Assembly: GCF_004339745.1 (NCBI RefSeq)
Contig: NZ_SMGP01000002.1
Span: forward strand, 744,001-808,000
Origin: Paraburkholderia sp. BL9I2N2
GTDB lineage: Bacteria; Pseudomonadota; Gammaproteobacteria; Burkholderiales; Burkholderiaceae
Length of the DNA: 64,000 bases
Reading direction: 5' to 3'
Translations under genes and position numbers: made by a program
Shown: positions 52,501-61,508 of the stretch, one piece after another
Position numbering within the stretch: the first letter of the stretch is position 1
Layout of the letters: every line of letters begins with the position of its first letter
Notes under the pieces: generated by a model
Databases searched by the model: none
Told to the model about the DNA's origin: nothing
Seen by the model: only the letters and a program-made list of their open reading frames with translations

Positions 52501-52523
52501 GTCGATCTCCGGTAGGCCGCGCG

Positions 52524-54317
52524 TTACTGCGAGGCGTGTGAGTCGCTGGTTTCCGGCGCGGCCGGGATCACAGCCACCGACGCAGCCGCGCTCGGTGCGG
52601 GTGCGGGAACCGGCACGGGTGCCGGCGCCGGTGCCGGTGCCGAAGCCCCCGCAGCTGGCGCGGCGCGCTTCTCGCCTTCCATGTGGCCGGTCAGGTACAC
52701 GTTCGCTTCGCTGGCGTCGCCGAAGTGGTCGGTCGGCAGCGGATAGTGCTCCGGCAGCGGTTTGGCGAGACGCGGCGTCACGACGAACACCAGTTCGGTC
52801 TTGTCCTGCTCGTAGCTGGTGCTGCGGAACAGCGCGCCGAGCACGGGCAATTCCGCGGCGCCGGGCAAGCCCTTGATCGTGCCGGTCACGTTGCTCTTCA
52901 GCAGGCCGCCGATCGCGAAGCTCTGGCCGTCGAACACCTGCAGCGTGGTGGAGGCGCGCCGCGTCGTGATCAGCGGCAGGATTGAGGTCGTGTTCGAGTT
53001 GCCGGCGCTGACCACCACGCCGGTGGACGAAAGTTCGGACACTTCCGGCGCCACCTTCAGGTTGATGCGGCCGCCTTCGAGCACGGTCGGCGTGAAGGTC
53101 AGGCCGACACCGTACTGTTCTTCCTGCAGCACGATGGTCGTGCCGCCCGCGCCGTTGCTTTGCGGCACCGGAATATAGACTTTGCCGCCCGCGAGGAAAC
53201 TCGCTTCCTGGCCGCTGATCGCGATCAGGTTCGGCTCGGCGAGGATCTTCACGAGCTGATCGGTTTTCTGCGCGTCGATGGCCATCCTGAGCGGCGAGTT
53301 GTTCGCTTTCGATGCGGTCAGCGCGCTGAGTCCGCCCGACAGGTAATTGGCCAGCAAGCCGAAGCTCCAGCTGCCGATGCCGCCGTTGATGTTGGCCGCC
53401 ATACCGAGCTGGTCGATCAGCGTCTTCGAGACTTCGGCGACCTTCACTTCGAGCATGACCTGCTGCGGCGCAGCCACATGCATCATGTTGATGATGCGTT
53501 CGCCGCCCGCGCTGCCGAGCGACGGCGCCGGCATGCCCATCGCGCGCGGCGCGGCGCCGACCGGCAAGGGGCCGTTGCCCATCGGTGCGGCGCCTTGCAA
53601 GGCGGTGGTGGGACGGGACACGAAGGCGCGCGCCAGTTCGAGCACGCGTTCGGCCTTGACCGCATCGGTGACCGTGCCGGTCAGCACCAGCGTATCGGCG
53701 GCGGCCTTCACCTGAATGCCGGTTTCCTCGGGCATCAGCGCGGCGAGAGTTTGTTGCAGCCCGCCCGGGTCCGCGCCGACGCTCACGTCGATGATCGTGC
53801 AGGAGCCGCTGCGGCCTTGCACGATCATGTTGGTGGTGCCGACGTCGGAGCCGAGCAGATAAAGTGTTTGCGGGGAAACGAGCATGGCCTGCACGACCGA
53901 CGGATTGCCGACGGTGCGGCTCTTCACCGGTTCGCGCACATCGACCATCGCGGATTTGCCGACCGGGATCGTCACCGAGCTATGTTCGGCGACCGGGCCG
54001 CTGCAATTCGGTCCGCGGCTGCCTTGCTGCGCGCCGCCTGACGAAGGGCCCGCGCCCATGCCGCTCGCGGCGATGGTCAGACGCACCGAACCATTCGACG
54101 CCAACGTGAGCGGCACGTCCGGCAGGCCCGGCACGCCCGCGGCGGCGTTCTGGCCGGCCGCTTGCGCCACCGGCAGCATCGTCAGGTACATGCCCAGCAG
54201 CAAACAGGTGCAGGCTTCGGCGATCCGCGTGCGCCCGCGCGGCGAGCGCGGATTCGCTTCGCGCTCGCCGCGCGGGTGCTGCGGCGCGCTAGCGCGCTGA
54301 GTCGTTATGGCGTTCAT
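52524..54317 (-). CDS. rcpA: Tad pilus secretin RcpA/CpaC
   Basis: A 597-residue outer-membrane secretin. After a signal region (CTCLLLGMYLTMLPVAQA) come BON/N-domain-like parts: SVTIPVGKSAMVDVREPVKSRTVGNPSVVQAMLVSPQTLYLLGSDVGTTNMIVQGRSG and a second repeat LVLTGTVTDAVKAERVLELARAF. The secretin core has VMLEVKVAEVSKTLIDQLG, ILAEPNLIAISGQEASFLAGG and the final GLPGAAELPVLGALFRSTSYEQDKTELVFVVTPRLAKPL. The C-terminal 45 residues are an Ala/Pro repeat (APAPAPVPVPAPAP). The start has the CGGGGGT leader. Confidence 0.95.
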   Translation of the reverse strand: MNAITTQRASAPQHPRGEREANPRSPRGRTRIAEACTCLLLGMYLTMLPVAQAAGQNAAAGVPGLPDVPLTLASNGSVRLTIAASGMGAGPSSGGAQQGSRGPNCSGPVAEHSSVTIPVGKSAMVDVREPVKSRTVGNPSVVQAMLVSPQTLYLLGSDVGTTNMIVQGRSGSCTIIDVSVGADPGGLQQTLAALMPEETGIQVKAAADTLVLTGTVTDAVKAERVLELARAFVSRPTTALQGAAPMGNGPLPVGAAPRAMGMPAPSLGSAGGERIINMMHVAAPQQVMLEVKVAEVSKTLIDQLGMAANINGGIGSWSFGLLANYLSGGLSALTASKANNSPLRMAIDAQKTDQLVKILAEPNLIAISGQEASFLAGGKVYIPVPQSNGAGGTTIVLQEEQYGVGLTFTPTVLEGGRINLKVAPEVSELSSTGVVVSAGNSNTTSILPLITTRRASTTLQVFDGQSFAIGGLLKSNVTGTIKGLPGAAELPVLGALFRSTSYEQDKTELVFVVTPRLAKPLPEHYPLPTDHFGDASEANVYLTGHMEGEKRAAPAAGASAPAPAPAPVPVPAPAPSAAASVAVIPAAPETSDSHASQ

Positions 54318-54403
54318 GTCCTACCCCCGTTATATGCCGCTTTTTTTGCGTGCCGGTCTGGATGTCAGTCACGCATCGGTCGCGGCTTGCAGGCTCGAGC
54401 CTG

Positions 54404-55237
54404 TCAAAAGCATTCTTGTCTTGCGTCGGCGCCGTCGAGCACTCGCACGCAGTTGGCCGGCGCATGCGCCGCCACCTTGCGCACGATGCGCACCGGCTTC
54501 GGCTCGGGTGCGGGCACCACGGCGACCGGCGTTTGCAGCAGGCTGGCCTTGGTGGCGCCGGCGGTGTCGATCGCTTTCGGATCGATCTGGTTGCGCAACA
54601 CCAGCGACAGCGTGCCGATGCTGCGTGCAAGGTCGATCTTCTCGGCCTGTTCCGGCGACACTTCGAGCGTCACCGCGTCGACCACCTTCGGCTTGGTTTC
54701 GTCGCGACCCACTTCCTGCGCGACGGCCAGCACGAGAATCTTTTCGAGCACGATCTTCGAAATGTTCTGATCTCGCGTTGCGCCAGGATCGCGGCCATCC
54801 TTCTGCGTGTTGACGATGATGTCGACGTAATTGCCCGGCAGCGCGAAGCCCGCCACGCCGATCACGTCGTTTACGCGCACCGTGATGGCGCGCTTGCCTT
54901 CACCGATCACCGCCGAGAGGCCACCGAGCGTGCCGACCGGCGTGAGCTTCGCCTCGAGAATCGGTTCGCCGTGCAGCAGGCTTTCCTTCAGCACGCGGCC
55001 GTCGAGTTTCTGGATGTCGGTGAAGGAACCGGGCGGCACGCTATTGGACGGCCAGTCGGTGAGCTTGAGGAAGTCCGGGCCGATCCGCTGACCGAGATTG
55101 ATATCGGATGCCGCCACCACGACCTTGGTCGTGGCATTCGACGACTGCGAGACCATCCAGCGCGAGGCGAACACCACCGCGGTGAGGCCTGCCAGCGTCG
55201 CGATCAGCAGCATCGTTACAGCGCGCGCGTTTTTCAT
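54404..55237 (-). CDS. cpaB: Tad pilus assembly protein CpaB/RcpC
   Basis: A 277-residue periplasmic protein with an N-terminal anchor (AVTMLLIATLAGLTAVVFASRWMV) and the SAF domain VVAASDINLGQRIGPDFLKLTDWPSNSVPPGSFTDIQKLDGRVLKESLLHGEPILEAKL, then RAITVRVNDVIGVAGFALPGNYVDIIVNTQ, typical of Flp pilus CpaB. A proline-rich tail ends near CVRVLDGADARQECF with two cysteines. It probably links the secretin to the cell wall. The start at 55237 is preceded by the CGGGGGT leader, 35 bases after the tadV stop. Confidence 0.92.
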   Translation of the reverse strand: MKNARAVTMLLIATLAGLTAVVFASRWMVSQSSNATTKVVVAASDINLGQRIGPDFLKLTDWPSNSVPPGSFTDIQKLDGRVLKESLLHGEPILEAKLTPVGTLGGLSAVIGEGKRAITVRVNDVIGVAGFALPGNYVDIIVNTQKDGRDPGATRDQNISKIVLEKILVLAVAQEVGRDETKPKVVDAVTLEVSPEQAEKIDLARSIGTLSLVLRNQIDPKAIDTAGATKASLLQTPVAVVPAPEPKPVRIVRKVAAHAPANCVRVLDGADARQECF

Positions 55238-55272
55238 TTTCAACCCCCGATTTTGTCCTGCCCCGGCACCCG

Positions 55273-55809
55273 TCACACGCTGGCGAACAGCACGCATGCG
55301 CTGCCTATTGCTATCGCGACGCCGTAGGGCATGGTCCCCGTCGCACTGCTTTCAGCCACACTGCCCGACCTTCGCAGCGCGCCGTTTCCCGGCGTCGCGC
55401 AGCTGATCACCAATGCCGCCACCCCGCTTAGTCCGGCGCGCATCTGGCGACGCCGAAGCCATATTGCGAGCGACCCGATCCCACCGATCACGCAGGTCGC
55501 CAAACCTATTTCGAGTGCGCCGTAAGCGCCGCAGAAAGCGCCGATCGCCGCCATCAGCTTCACGTCGCCCGCGCCCAGCAGCCGCATCGCGTAGCCCGGC
55601 AGGAAAATCGCGCCGCCGGCCAGCAGGCCGCCCAACCACATCGCCATTCCGTCGACACCGCCGTGCGTGAACCACTGCACCGGTATCGCCACGATCAATC
55701 CTGTCGCCACCAACCAGTTAGGAATCCGGCGCGTTTGCATGTCCCACAGTGCAGCGACGAGTACCAGTGTCATCACGCACGGTCCAACCGGAAAGGGAAC
55801 CCCGTTCAT
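55273..55809 (-). CDS. tadV: Flp prepilin peptidase TadV/CpaA
   Basis: A 178-residue membrane aspartyl protease of the A24A family. The two catalytic aspartates are in WDMQTRRIPN near residue 23 and GAGDVKLMAAIGAF near residue 80 (the GxGD motif). Five to six helices are present, and the N-terminal methyltransferase domain of PilD-type enzymes is absent, as is normal for TadV. It processes Flp and TadE/F. It lies 134 bases after flp, beyond the hairpin at 55878-55906. Confidence 0.93.
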   Translation of the reverse strand: MNGVPFPVGPCVMTLVLVAALWDMQTRRIPNWLVATGLIVAIPVQWFTHGGVDGMAMWLGGLLAGGAIFLPGYAMRLLGAGDVKLMAAIGAFCGAYGALEIGLATCVIGGIGSLAIWLRRRQMRAGLSGVAALVISCATPGNGALRRSGSVAESSATGTMPYGVAIAIGSACVLFASV

Positions 55810-55877
55810 TGCCTGCTCCGTTTCAAGGATCGAATTGCCCTTCTGGAGTCGTTTCTTTGAGCGCTGGGCCGTCGCTA

Positions 55878-55906
55878 CCCTGTCTCGAAGGACCGTCGAG
55901 GCAGGG
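55878..55906 (-). promoter_or_regulatory. Strong hairpin between flp and tadV
   Basis: CCCTG-C-CTCGA, seven-base loop, TCGAG-A-CAGGG on the minus strand: eleven positions with one C-A mismatch. No U-tract follows. It lies 38 bases after the flp stop and 69 before the tadV start. Its place suggests an mRNA-processing or partial-termination element that keeps flp mRNA in excess over the rest of the operon. Confidence 0.65.
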
Positions 55907-55943
55907 CGGGCGATCGGCTTTGCACCCGCTGCTACGCAGTGCG

Positions 55944-56120
55944 TCAGGCCGCGGCGGTGGCCAACTTGGTCGAGATGGTCGTGAACACGGCTTTCAGGTT
56001 CGTGCCCATCGTCGTCACCGTCGCGATGATCGCCACTGCGATCAGGCCGGCCAGCAGGCCGTATTCGATTGCTGCCACACCGTCTTCTTCGCGCAGAAAT
56101 TTCTGGATCATGTTCTTCAT
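55944..56120 (-). CDS. flp: Flp major pilin
   Basis: A 58-residue prepilin. After a short leader MKNMIQKFLREEDGVAAIEYG the mature part begins at GVAAIEYG with the invariant glutamate and tyrosine of Flp pilins, then the hydrophobic helix LLAGLIAVAIIATVTTMGTNLKAVFTTISTKLATAAA. TadV would cleave within or just before this segment. The start codon at 56120 follows the CGGGGGT leader with a four-base spacer. It is the first gene of the tad operon and the structural subunit of the adhesive pilus. Confidence 0.95.
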   Translation of the reverse strand: MKNMIQKFLREEDGVAAIEYGLLAGLIAVAIIATVTTMGTNLKAVFTTISTKLATAAA

Positions 56121-56170
56121 GCTAACCCCCGTAGAGTGAAAGTTGACTTCGGTTTTGTGCCGTCTTCAGC

Positions 56171-56187
56171 CGCCTGAAAAACAGGCG
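56171..56187 (-). promoter_or_regulatory. Small hairpin in the flp leader
   Basis: CGCCTG, five-base loop, CAGGCG, about 50-67 bases before the flp start codon. It would be in the 5' leader if transcription starts at the candidate sigma-54 promoter. The loop is TTTTT on the sense strand. It may affect mRNA stability or translation of flp. Confidence 0.4.
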
Positions 56188-56449
56188 TATCGGAGCGGCG
56201 TTCAAGCCCGTCACGAGGACGGAAAAAAGGGGCGAGGCCAACGCTTTGCTTCGTCACGATCACAAGTGGCCGATACCCCGTATCGATCACCGTGTCGTTG
56301 TTTATCGACATCTGTTTTCGTTGACCCCGCCGCACCCCGTAAAACGCGTGGACTTCCCCGAACGCGGTTCACGAAGACTGTTGTTGCTGCCGGAATCTTT
56401 TTGCTGCGTCCCGGTTGCAACGTGTTTTTTCGTTTTGTGACTCTCTATT

Positions 56450-56465
56450 TGCAACGGGTATGCCA
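56450..56465 (-). promoter_or_regulatory. Candidate sigma-54 promoter for the tad operon
   Basis: On the minus strand the sequence is TGGCATACCCGTTGCA. It matches the sigma-54 consensus TGGCAC-N5-TTGCW at all but one core position, with GG and GC exactly ten bases apart. Transcription would begin near 56438 and leave a leader of about 318 bases before flp. Confidence 0.5.
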
Positions 56466-57489
56466 GCAGGCCTCAAAGCCTTGCTGGGCAAGGATTGGCG
56501 ATTCGGCGGGGAGTGCTGGATCAAGTTCGCAACACGCGATGACTCGAATTTGAGACACCGGAAAGGGCCGGGGCGGAGTCCGCCTACCATGCGTCGTGCA
56601 TTATTTCCGGCGTGTGGAAAACCCGTAGGACCATTGGCTGGCAATGGTTCGACAAATGCTTCGGTCAAATATGCTGCCATTGAGCGGACAAAAGTACGTT
56701 TTACTGGGCGCGTCCGGAATGTTGCAAGCGTGAGACGGACGGCCTGAGAGCGGCGCGCTGGCACGGCAGCGAAAAGCGATGTCCGCACACTTCCCTATGT
56801 GGGGTAGCGCGCATTGTGCGATTGACGGTCGCTCGCCCCATTGTTCTCGCGTGCGATGAAACGCTTGGGATCGACGCCGCGGCAAAAAATTTTTGGGTTT
56901 GCGCAAGGAAAGCATCGGCTGCCCTCGGATGATGCGCGGCACCCTGCTAGTGGCGCTTATCAACGCGATTTGGGTCCCATTCGGCATCGCGGTTTGGCAA
57001 GCGCAACGATAAAACCATCGTTCATGGCGCGCGCCATGGCGACCTGGACAGCGAAGAAGGGCGACGCGTCCGGTTTCGTTCAGCCCTGCGAGCCGGCCCA
57101 GTCAATGGACGCGCCCACAACGGTTGGTCGTCGAGGACATCGGCTATGAACTGCGAGCGCCTTCACGCGCCACTTGTAACCGAGCGTAAAAGACACTGCC
57201 CGCGCCCCCCGCCTAATGCGACGATGTCGCCGCTCCGCCCGCACCCCACCAAGGCCCCGTTCGTCCTGAAGCTCGATCCGGACGATGGAAACGGCATGCT
57301 CGTCCCAACACCTCGTTACAAATCGACACTGAAAGCGCCCAATCGGCGGTCAACACTGAGTGACGCGTTGCGACTGCGCGCGAAATCCAGCCAGCGAGGA
57401 CACGTTCGAGGTCGAAACCATAGGGGCTTCGCGCAACAACCGTTCAGAAGTCTTTCGTCGTTTCACGTCAACCTCATTGCGGTGAAAAC

Positions 57490-58329
57490 ATGCAGCAGAC
57501 TTTCATACCCGTGCGACGCTTCAAAAAGAACACGGCCGGTCGCGACTTCGTCGTAGGCGATCTGCATGGCTGTTTTAGCCGGCTTCGAAGAGAACTGGAA
57601 CTGCGCCGGTACGACCCGTCTCGCGACAGGCTTTTCGCCGTCGGCGACCTGGTCGATCGGGGCATCGAATCGCCGGCCGTGCTCGAATTCGTGAGTCGAT
57701 ATCGGATTCAATCGGTGCGCGGCAATCATGAGGACACGATCGTGCGGTGGCACCGCCACGGCGGCAAGAACGCGTCGATTCGCTCCAACGGCGGAGAGTG
57801 GCTGTTCGATATGGCCTACGACAAAGCGGCGCTGGACGACATCGTGACGTATATGGCGGCCCTTCCCTACGCGATCGAAATCGAAACGGACGACGGCCTT
57901 GTGGGAATCGTGCACGCCAACGTGCCCATGCAATCGTGGCCGAAGATGGTTCAGGCGCTCGAACAGGAGGACCGCAACGGACCGGTGCGCCGAAAGGCCA
58001 TCTGGGATCGCTCGCGCTGGATTCCGGGCAAGGCGGCAGGTTTTGTTTCGATGCGGCGGGCCTTCGCGCAACTGTGCCAACGGTTTGCTTCGGGATGGCG
58101 TGACCCGGGCGGCCGCATCGACGGCGTGGCCGCGGTCATCGTCGGACACACGCCGGTGCGCGAGCCGAGGGTTCGCGGCAACGTCATCAACGTCGATACG
58201 GGACTGGTGTATGGCGGAGCGCTGACGCTACTGCGTCTGGACGAGATACCCATGCTGCTCAATCGCACCGCTCGCGAACAACCCGCGTTCGGCCGGTCGA
58301 AAGGATATCCGGCGGGTTCGGGCGTGTGA
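57490..58329 (+). CDS. PrpA-type serine/threonine metallophosphatase
   Basis: A 279-residue calcineurin-like phosphatase of the bacterial PPP group. All metal-binding motifs are present: GDLHGCFSRL, FAVGDLVDRGIES, RGNHEDTIVRW and VGHTPVREPRV. The fold ends with NVDTGLVYGGALTLLRLD as in lambda-phosphatase relatives. It would dephosphorylate phosphoproteins or nucleotide phosphates in the cytoplasm. It is divergent from the tad operon and converges with the amidohydrolase gene. No kinase is next to it. Confidence 0.9.
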   Translation: MQQTFIPVRRFKKNTAGRDFVVGDLHGCFSRLRRELELRRYDPSRDRLFAVGDLVDRGIESPAVLEFVSRYRIQSVRGNHEDTIVRWHRHGGKNASIRSNGGEWLFDMAYDKAALDDIVTYMAALPYAIEIETDDGLVGIVHANVPMQSWPKMVQALEQEDRNGPVRRKAIWDRSRWIPGKAAGFVSMRRAFAQLCQRFASGWRDPGGRIDGVAAVIVGHTPVREPRVRGNVINVDTGLVYGGALTLLRLDEIPMLLNRTAREQPAFGRSKGYPAGSGV

Positions 58330-58395
58330 TCGGGCGGGCGATTGCGCGCTCGCCGTCCGCCATTCCATCCGCCCACGCCAACCGTCTCGCCGGCA

Positions 58396-59292
58396 TCACA
58401 GCCTGTACACCCGCTCCGCGTTGTCATGAAACAGCGCAGCCCTTTCCTGCGCAGAGAAGTCCCGGGTAATCTCCTTGAACGCGTTGAACACGTCGTCGTA
58501 ACTGCTGAACAGTTTGTCGACCGGGAAGTTGCTCGCGAACATGCAGCGTTCCACGCCGAATGCTTCGATCGCATGCAGGACGAACGGGCGGATGCTGTCC
58601 ACGGTCCACTTCCAGTCGCCCATGCCCAGGCCGGAGATCTTGCAGAAAACGTTGTCCGCTGAAGCAAGCAAGGTCATGCTCTTTTTCCACGCCTCGATCT
58701 CTTCGGGAGCGCGATCGACTGGCATGCCGGTGTGGTTGAGCACCATGGGCGTACCGGGAAAGTCGCGCGCTAGTGCGAGCGCCTCTTCCATCTGCGTGTA
58801 ATAGAGTTGTAGATCGAACGACAAACCGTACTCCTTGAGCAGCGCATAACCGCGCCGCCATTGCGGATCGCTCATCAGATGCGGGCTGTCGATAAACGTC
58901 TTCACCGGATCGCGGTGAAAATTCAGGCATTGGCGAATGCCTCGCACGTTCTTGTACTGACAGTGCTCTTCGATCACGGCCTGTGCGTTCGGCGACGACA
59001 GATCGGCAAAACCGACAATGCCATGCGGATAGCCGTGTTTGTCCGCGACACTCTGAAGCCATCGTGTTTCGGCCACCGGATCGTTGTGGTCGTATTCGAC
59101 CTGAAGATGAACCGTCTTCACCACGTTCTGATTCTTGATGTCGGCAAGAAAATCGTCGATCAGATAGTCCTTGCGAATGGCCGAATAGTCTCCGAACACG
59201 CGTTTGAGCATCGGCCCTTGCAACCACGGATAGTTGCCGGTCTTCAGATCGTACAGGTGATGATGCGGGTCGACGATAGGCAGATTGTCCAC
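58396..59292 (-). CDS. Amidohydrolase-family (PDC/fuconolactonase-like) hydrolase
   Basis: A 298-residue TIM-barrel metal hydrolase of the Amidohydro_2 group that contains 2-pyrone-4,6-dicarboxylate lactonase and sugar-acid lactonases. It begins NLPIVDPHHHLYDL with the DxHHH metal motif, has KTVHLQVEYDHNDPVAETRWLQ, PMVLNHTGMPVD and ends CMFASNFPVDKLFSSYDDVFNAF with the HDNAERVYRL tail. The GTG start has AAGGAGG nearby. It is the last gene of the ABC importer operon, so it likely opens a lactone made from the imported sugar or sugar acid. Confidence 0.85.
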   Translation of the reverse strand: MDNLPIVDPHHHLYDLKTGNYPWLQGPMLKRVFGDYSAIRKDYLIDDFLADIKNQNVVKTVHLQVEYDHNDPVAETRWLQSVADKHGYPHGIVGFADLSSPNAQAVIEEHCQYKNVRGIRQCLNFHRDPVKTFIDSPHLMSDPQWRRGYALLKEYGLSFDLQLYYTQMEEALALARDFPGTPMVLNHTGMPVDRAPEEIEAWKKSMTLLASADNVFCKISGLGMGDWKWTVDSIRPFVLHAIEAFGVERCMFASNFPVDKLFSSYDDVFNAFKEITRDFSAQERAALFHDNAERVYRL

Positions 59293-59390
59293 AGTGCCTC
59301 CTTATAGGGTTATACGACGCGCCGCTCGGCTCGCGACAAAACGCAATGCAACGAAACGAGCGGCCGCGCAATCAGCTCAACATCGATTCC

Positions 59391-60425
59391 TCAGTACTTG
59401 CCCGCTGAAGGCGGATAGACACGCTTGACGGTGGCCTGCGCGTCCGGCTGATCGATCGTCTCCTTCGTCACGAGCGGCTCCTTGAGCGCGAGTTCCTGGG
59501 TGGTCGGCTTGTGGTTCAGCGCATTGAACACCTGCGTGGTCGCGTCGATCCCTTGCCCCACCGCCTCTTGCAGGAAGATGCCCTGGATCGTGCCGTCGCG
59601 CAGCAGCTTGATCGTCGTCGGGCTGCCATCGGCGGTGACGACCGCCACCTTGCCGACAGCACCACGCGTTTGCAGCGCCTTGGCGGCGCCGGTCGCGGCT
59701 TCGTCGTACATGCCGTAAATCGCCTTGACGTCCGGATGAGCGGTCAGCACGTCGTTGGCCTGCTGCACCGCTTCATTGACCGTGAGCCCGTGCGTTTCGA
59801 GCACTTGCACCAGATCGCAGCCATCGGCCTTGAACGACTCCTGCGCGCCCTTCATATACTTCTGCGCATTCTCGCGATCCTGCGGCAGCGACAGCATCGC
59901 CACCTTGTTGCTGCCGCGTTCCTTTGCGAGCTTGCAGACGTACGTGCCCTGAGCCTTGCCCGTATCGTAGTTATTCGCGGTCACGGCCGACGTATAGTCC
60001 GTCTGTCCCGCTTGCGGCCCGATACCCGTAAAAGCCACCGGCACGGACTTCGACTTCAGCAGACGCAATACGGGCGGCGTGCTGGTCGAACTGACCGGCC
60101 CGATCACGATCGCGTTGACGCCGCGCGTCATGGCCGTGCGCACGTTGTCCATCTGCTTGGCCGGCGAGTTCTCCGAGGTGAACTCGACATAGTCCATGCC
60201 GAGTTCCTGCGCCCGTTGCTTGACGCCATACGCGACCCACTGCCAGTACGAAATATCCAGCGACGGCGCGATATACGCGACCGTCTGCTTGTCCGCCGCC
60301 ACCGCCATCTGCGAGGCGAACGCCGCGGCGAGCGCGACTATAGATGCCGCCACCGATGCCGCCGCGACCCGTGCGACCGGCCGGCCCGAGAATCCGCCGG
60401 CTGATTTGAACGTGCGCTTGTTCAT
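59391..60425 (-). CDS. Ribose/galactose-type ABC sugar-binding protein
   Basis: A 344-residue periplasmic binding protein of the PBP1 (RbsB) type. The signal peptide ends near ASQMAVA, before ADKQTVAYIAPSLDISYWQWVAYGVKQRAQELGMDY. The fold has MTRGVNAIVIGPVSSTSTPPVLRLLKSKSVPVAFTG and KAIYGMYDEAATGAAKALQTRG, typical of cleft residues. It lies 38 bases after the permease gene. The sugar or related ligand cannot be deduced from sequence. Confidence 0.9.
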   Translation of the reverse strand: MNKRTFKSAGGFSGRPVARVAAASVAASIVALAAAFASQMAVAADKQTVAYIAPSLDISYWQWVAYGVKQRAQELGMDYVEFTSENSPAKQMDNVRTAMTRGVNAIVIGPVSSTSTPPVLRLLKSKSVPVAFTGIGPQAGQTDYTSAVTANNYDTGKAQGTYVCKLAKERGSNKVAMLSLPQDRENAQKYMKGAQESFKADGCDLVQVLETHGLTVNEAVQQANDVLTAHPDVKAIYGMYDEAATGAAKALQTRGAVGKVAVVTADGSPTTIKLLRDGTIQGIFLQEAVGQGIDATTQVFNALNHKPTTQELALKEPLVTKETIDQPDAQATVKRVYPPSAGKY

Positions 60426-60463
60426 GATGTGTCTCCTTCCTGATAGTTTTAGCGAACCCGTGC

Positions 60464-61459
60464 TCAACGCCGGGCTTTGGTAATGCGGTCCACGAGAACC
60501 GCGATGAGAATGACGACACCGGTCACGGTGCCTTGCCAGAAACTGTTCACGCCGATCAGATTGGCGCCGTTCTGAATGATCGTGATCATCAGCGCACCGA
60601 GCAGCGCGCCGATCGCCGAACCGGTCCCGCCGAACAGGCTCGCGCCGCCGATCACCACGGCCGCGATGGCCTGCAGCATCAGGCTCGATCCTGCGGTGGC
60701 TTCCGCATTGCTGATGTACGAGACGCTGACGATGCTTGCAAACGAAGCCAGCAAGCCCGAAAGCAGATACGCGCCGAGCCGCACGCGATTGACAGGAATC
60801 CCGATCACACGCGCCGACGAACTGCTGCTGCCGATCGCATACAGCCAGCGGCCCGCCACCACCTTGCGCAAGCAGAATTCGATTGCGACGAGCAGCAGCA
60901 CGCACCACAGCGCATAGTTCGGCAGGCCGGGAATCAGCGTCCCCGAATCGAGCAGCCAGTAGTCGGGGTTGGAGATCGGCAGCGAATGGCCGTCGGTCAC
61001 GATGAACGAGAGGCTGCCCGCAATCGCATACGTGCTCAGCGTCACGACGAACGGCGCGAGTCCGACGAACGTCACGAGTGCACCGTTTAGCGCGCCGATC
61101 ACGATGCCGACCGAGAGTCCCGCGACACTGCTCGCGACCGCGCCGTAGCCGTGCGCCATCGCAAGGCCGGTGACCATGCCGGTCAGCGAGAACACCGAAC
61201 CGACGGACAGATCGATGCCGCCGGTGATGATCACGAGTAACACGCCGAACGCCATGATGACGAGCGGCGCAGCCGCCTGCGTCACGTTGGAAATATTGCC
61301 GCCCGACAGCGCGGCCGGCACGATCATGCCGACCGCGAGTTCGATCACGATGATCGCAATGGCAATCGCGATTTCGGTGCGGTAGGCGGATAGCAGGCGG
61401 CGCCCCGCGCCACTGCGTTTGGGCTGCCCCTCCACGATCGGATGAGTGGCTGATTTCAT
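60464..61459 (-). CDS. RbsC-type ABC sugar permease
   Basis: A 331-residue inner-membrane permease of the ribose/autoinducer-2 type. The family blocks GVLLVIITGGIDLSVGSVFSLTGMVTGLAMAHG, GALNGALVTFVGLAPFVVTLSTYAIAGSLSFIVTDGH and the C-terminal GGASLFGGTGSAIGALLGALMITIIQNGANLIGVNSFWQGTVTGVVILIAVLVDRI are clear. About ten helices are predicted. It lies between the ATPase and the binding protein, 49 and 38 bases from them. Confidence 0.92.
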   Translation of the reverse strand: MKSATHPIVEGQPKRSGAGRRLLSAYRTEIAIAIAIIVIELAVGMIVPAALSGGNISNVTQAAAPLVIMAFGVLLVIITGGIDLSVGSVFSLTGMVTGLAMAHGYGAVASSVAGLSVGIVIGALNGALVTFVGLAPFVVTLSTYAIAGSLSFIVTDGHSLPISNPDYWLLDSGTLIPGLPNYALWCVLLLVAIEFCLRKVVAGRWLYAIGSSSSSARVIGIPVNRVRLGAYLLSGLLASFASIVSVSYISNAEATAGSSLMLQAIAAVVIGGASLFGGTGSAIGALLGALMITIIQNGANLIGVNSFWQGTVTGVVILIAVLVDRITKARR

Positions 61460-61508
61460 GACTGTCTCCAGATTGATGATGTTTTGTGCGAAGCGGCGTT
61501 AGCCTTCG

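Larger units (their letters stand above)
56121..57489. other. 1.37-kb upstream region of the tad operon
   Basis: Open frames on both strands are Arg/Pro-rich, lack ribosome sites and show no family signature, so I take the region as non-coding. It contains the 56171-56187 hairpin and the candidate sigma-54 promoter at 56450-56465. The part above 57150 must also hold the promoter of the rightward phosphatase gene. It is unusually long for this dense window. Confidence 0.55.

Noticed and set aside
58330..58395. GC-rich hairpin between the phosphatase and amidohydrolase genes as a terminator
   Set aside because: The stem is imperfect and has no U-tract on either strand; too weak to list as a feature.
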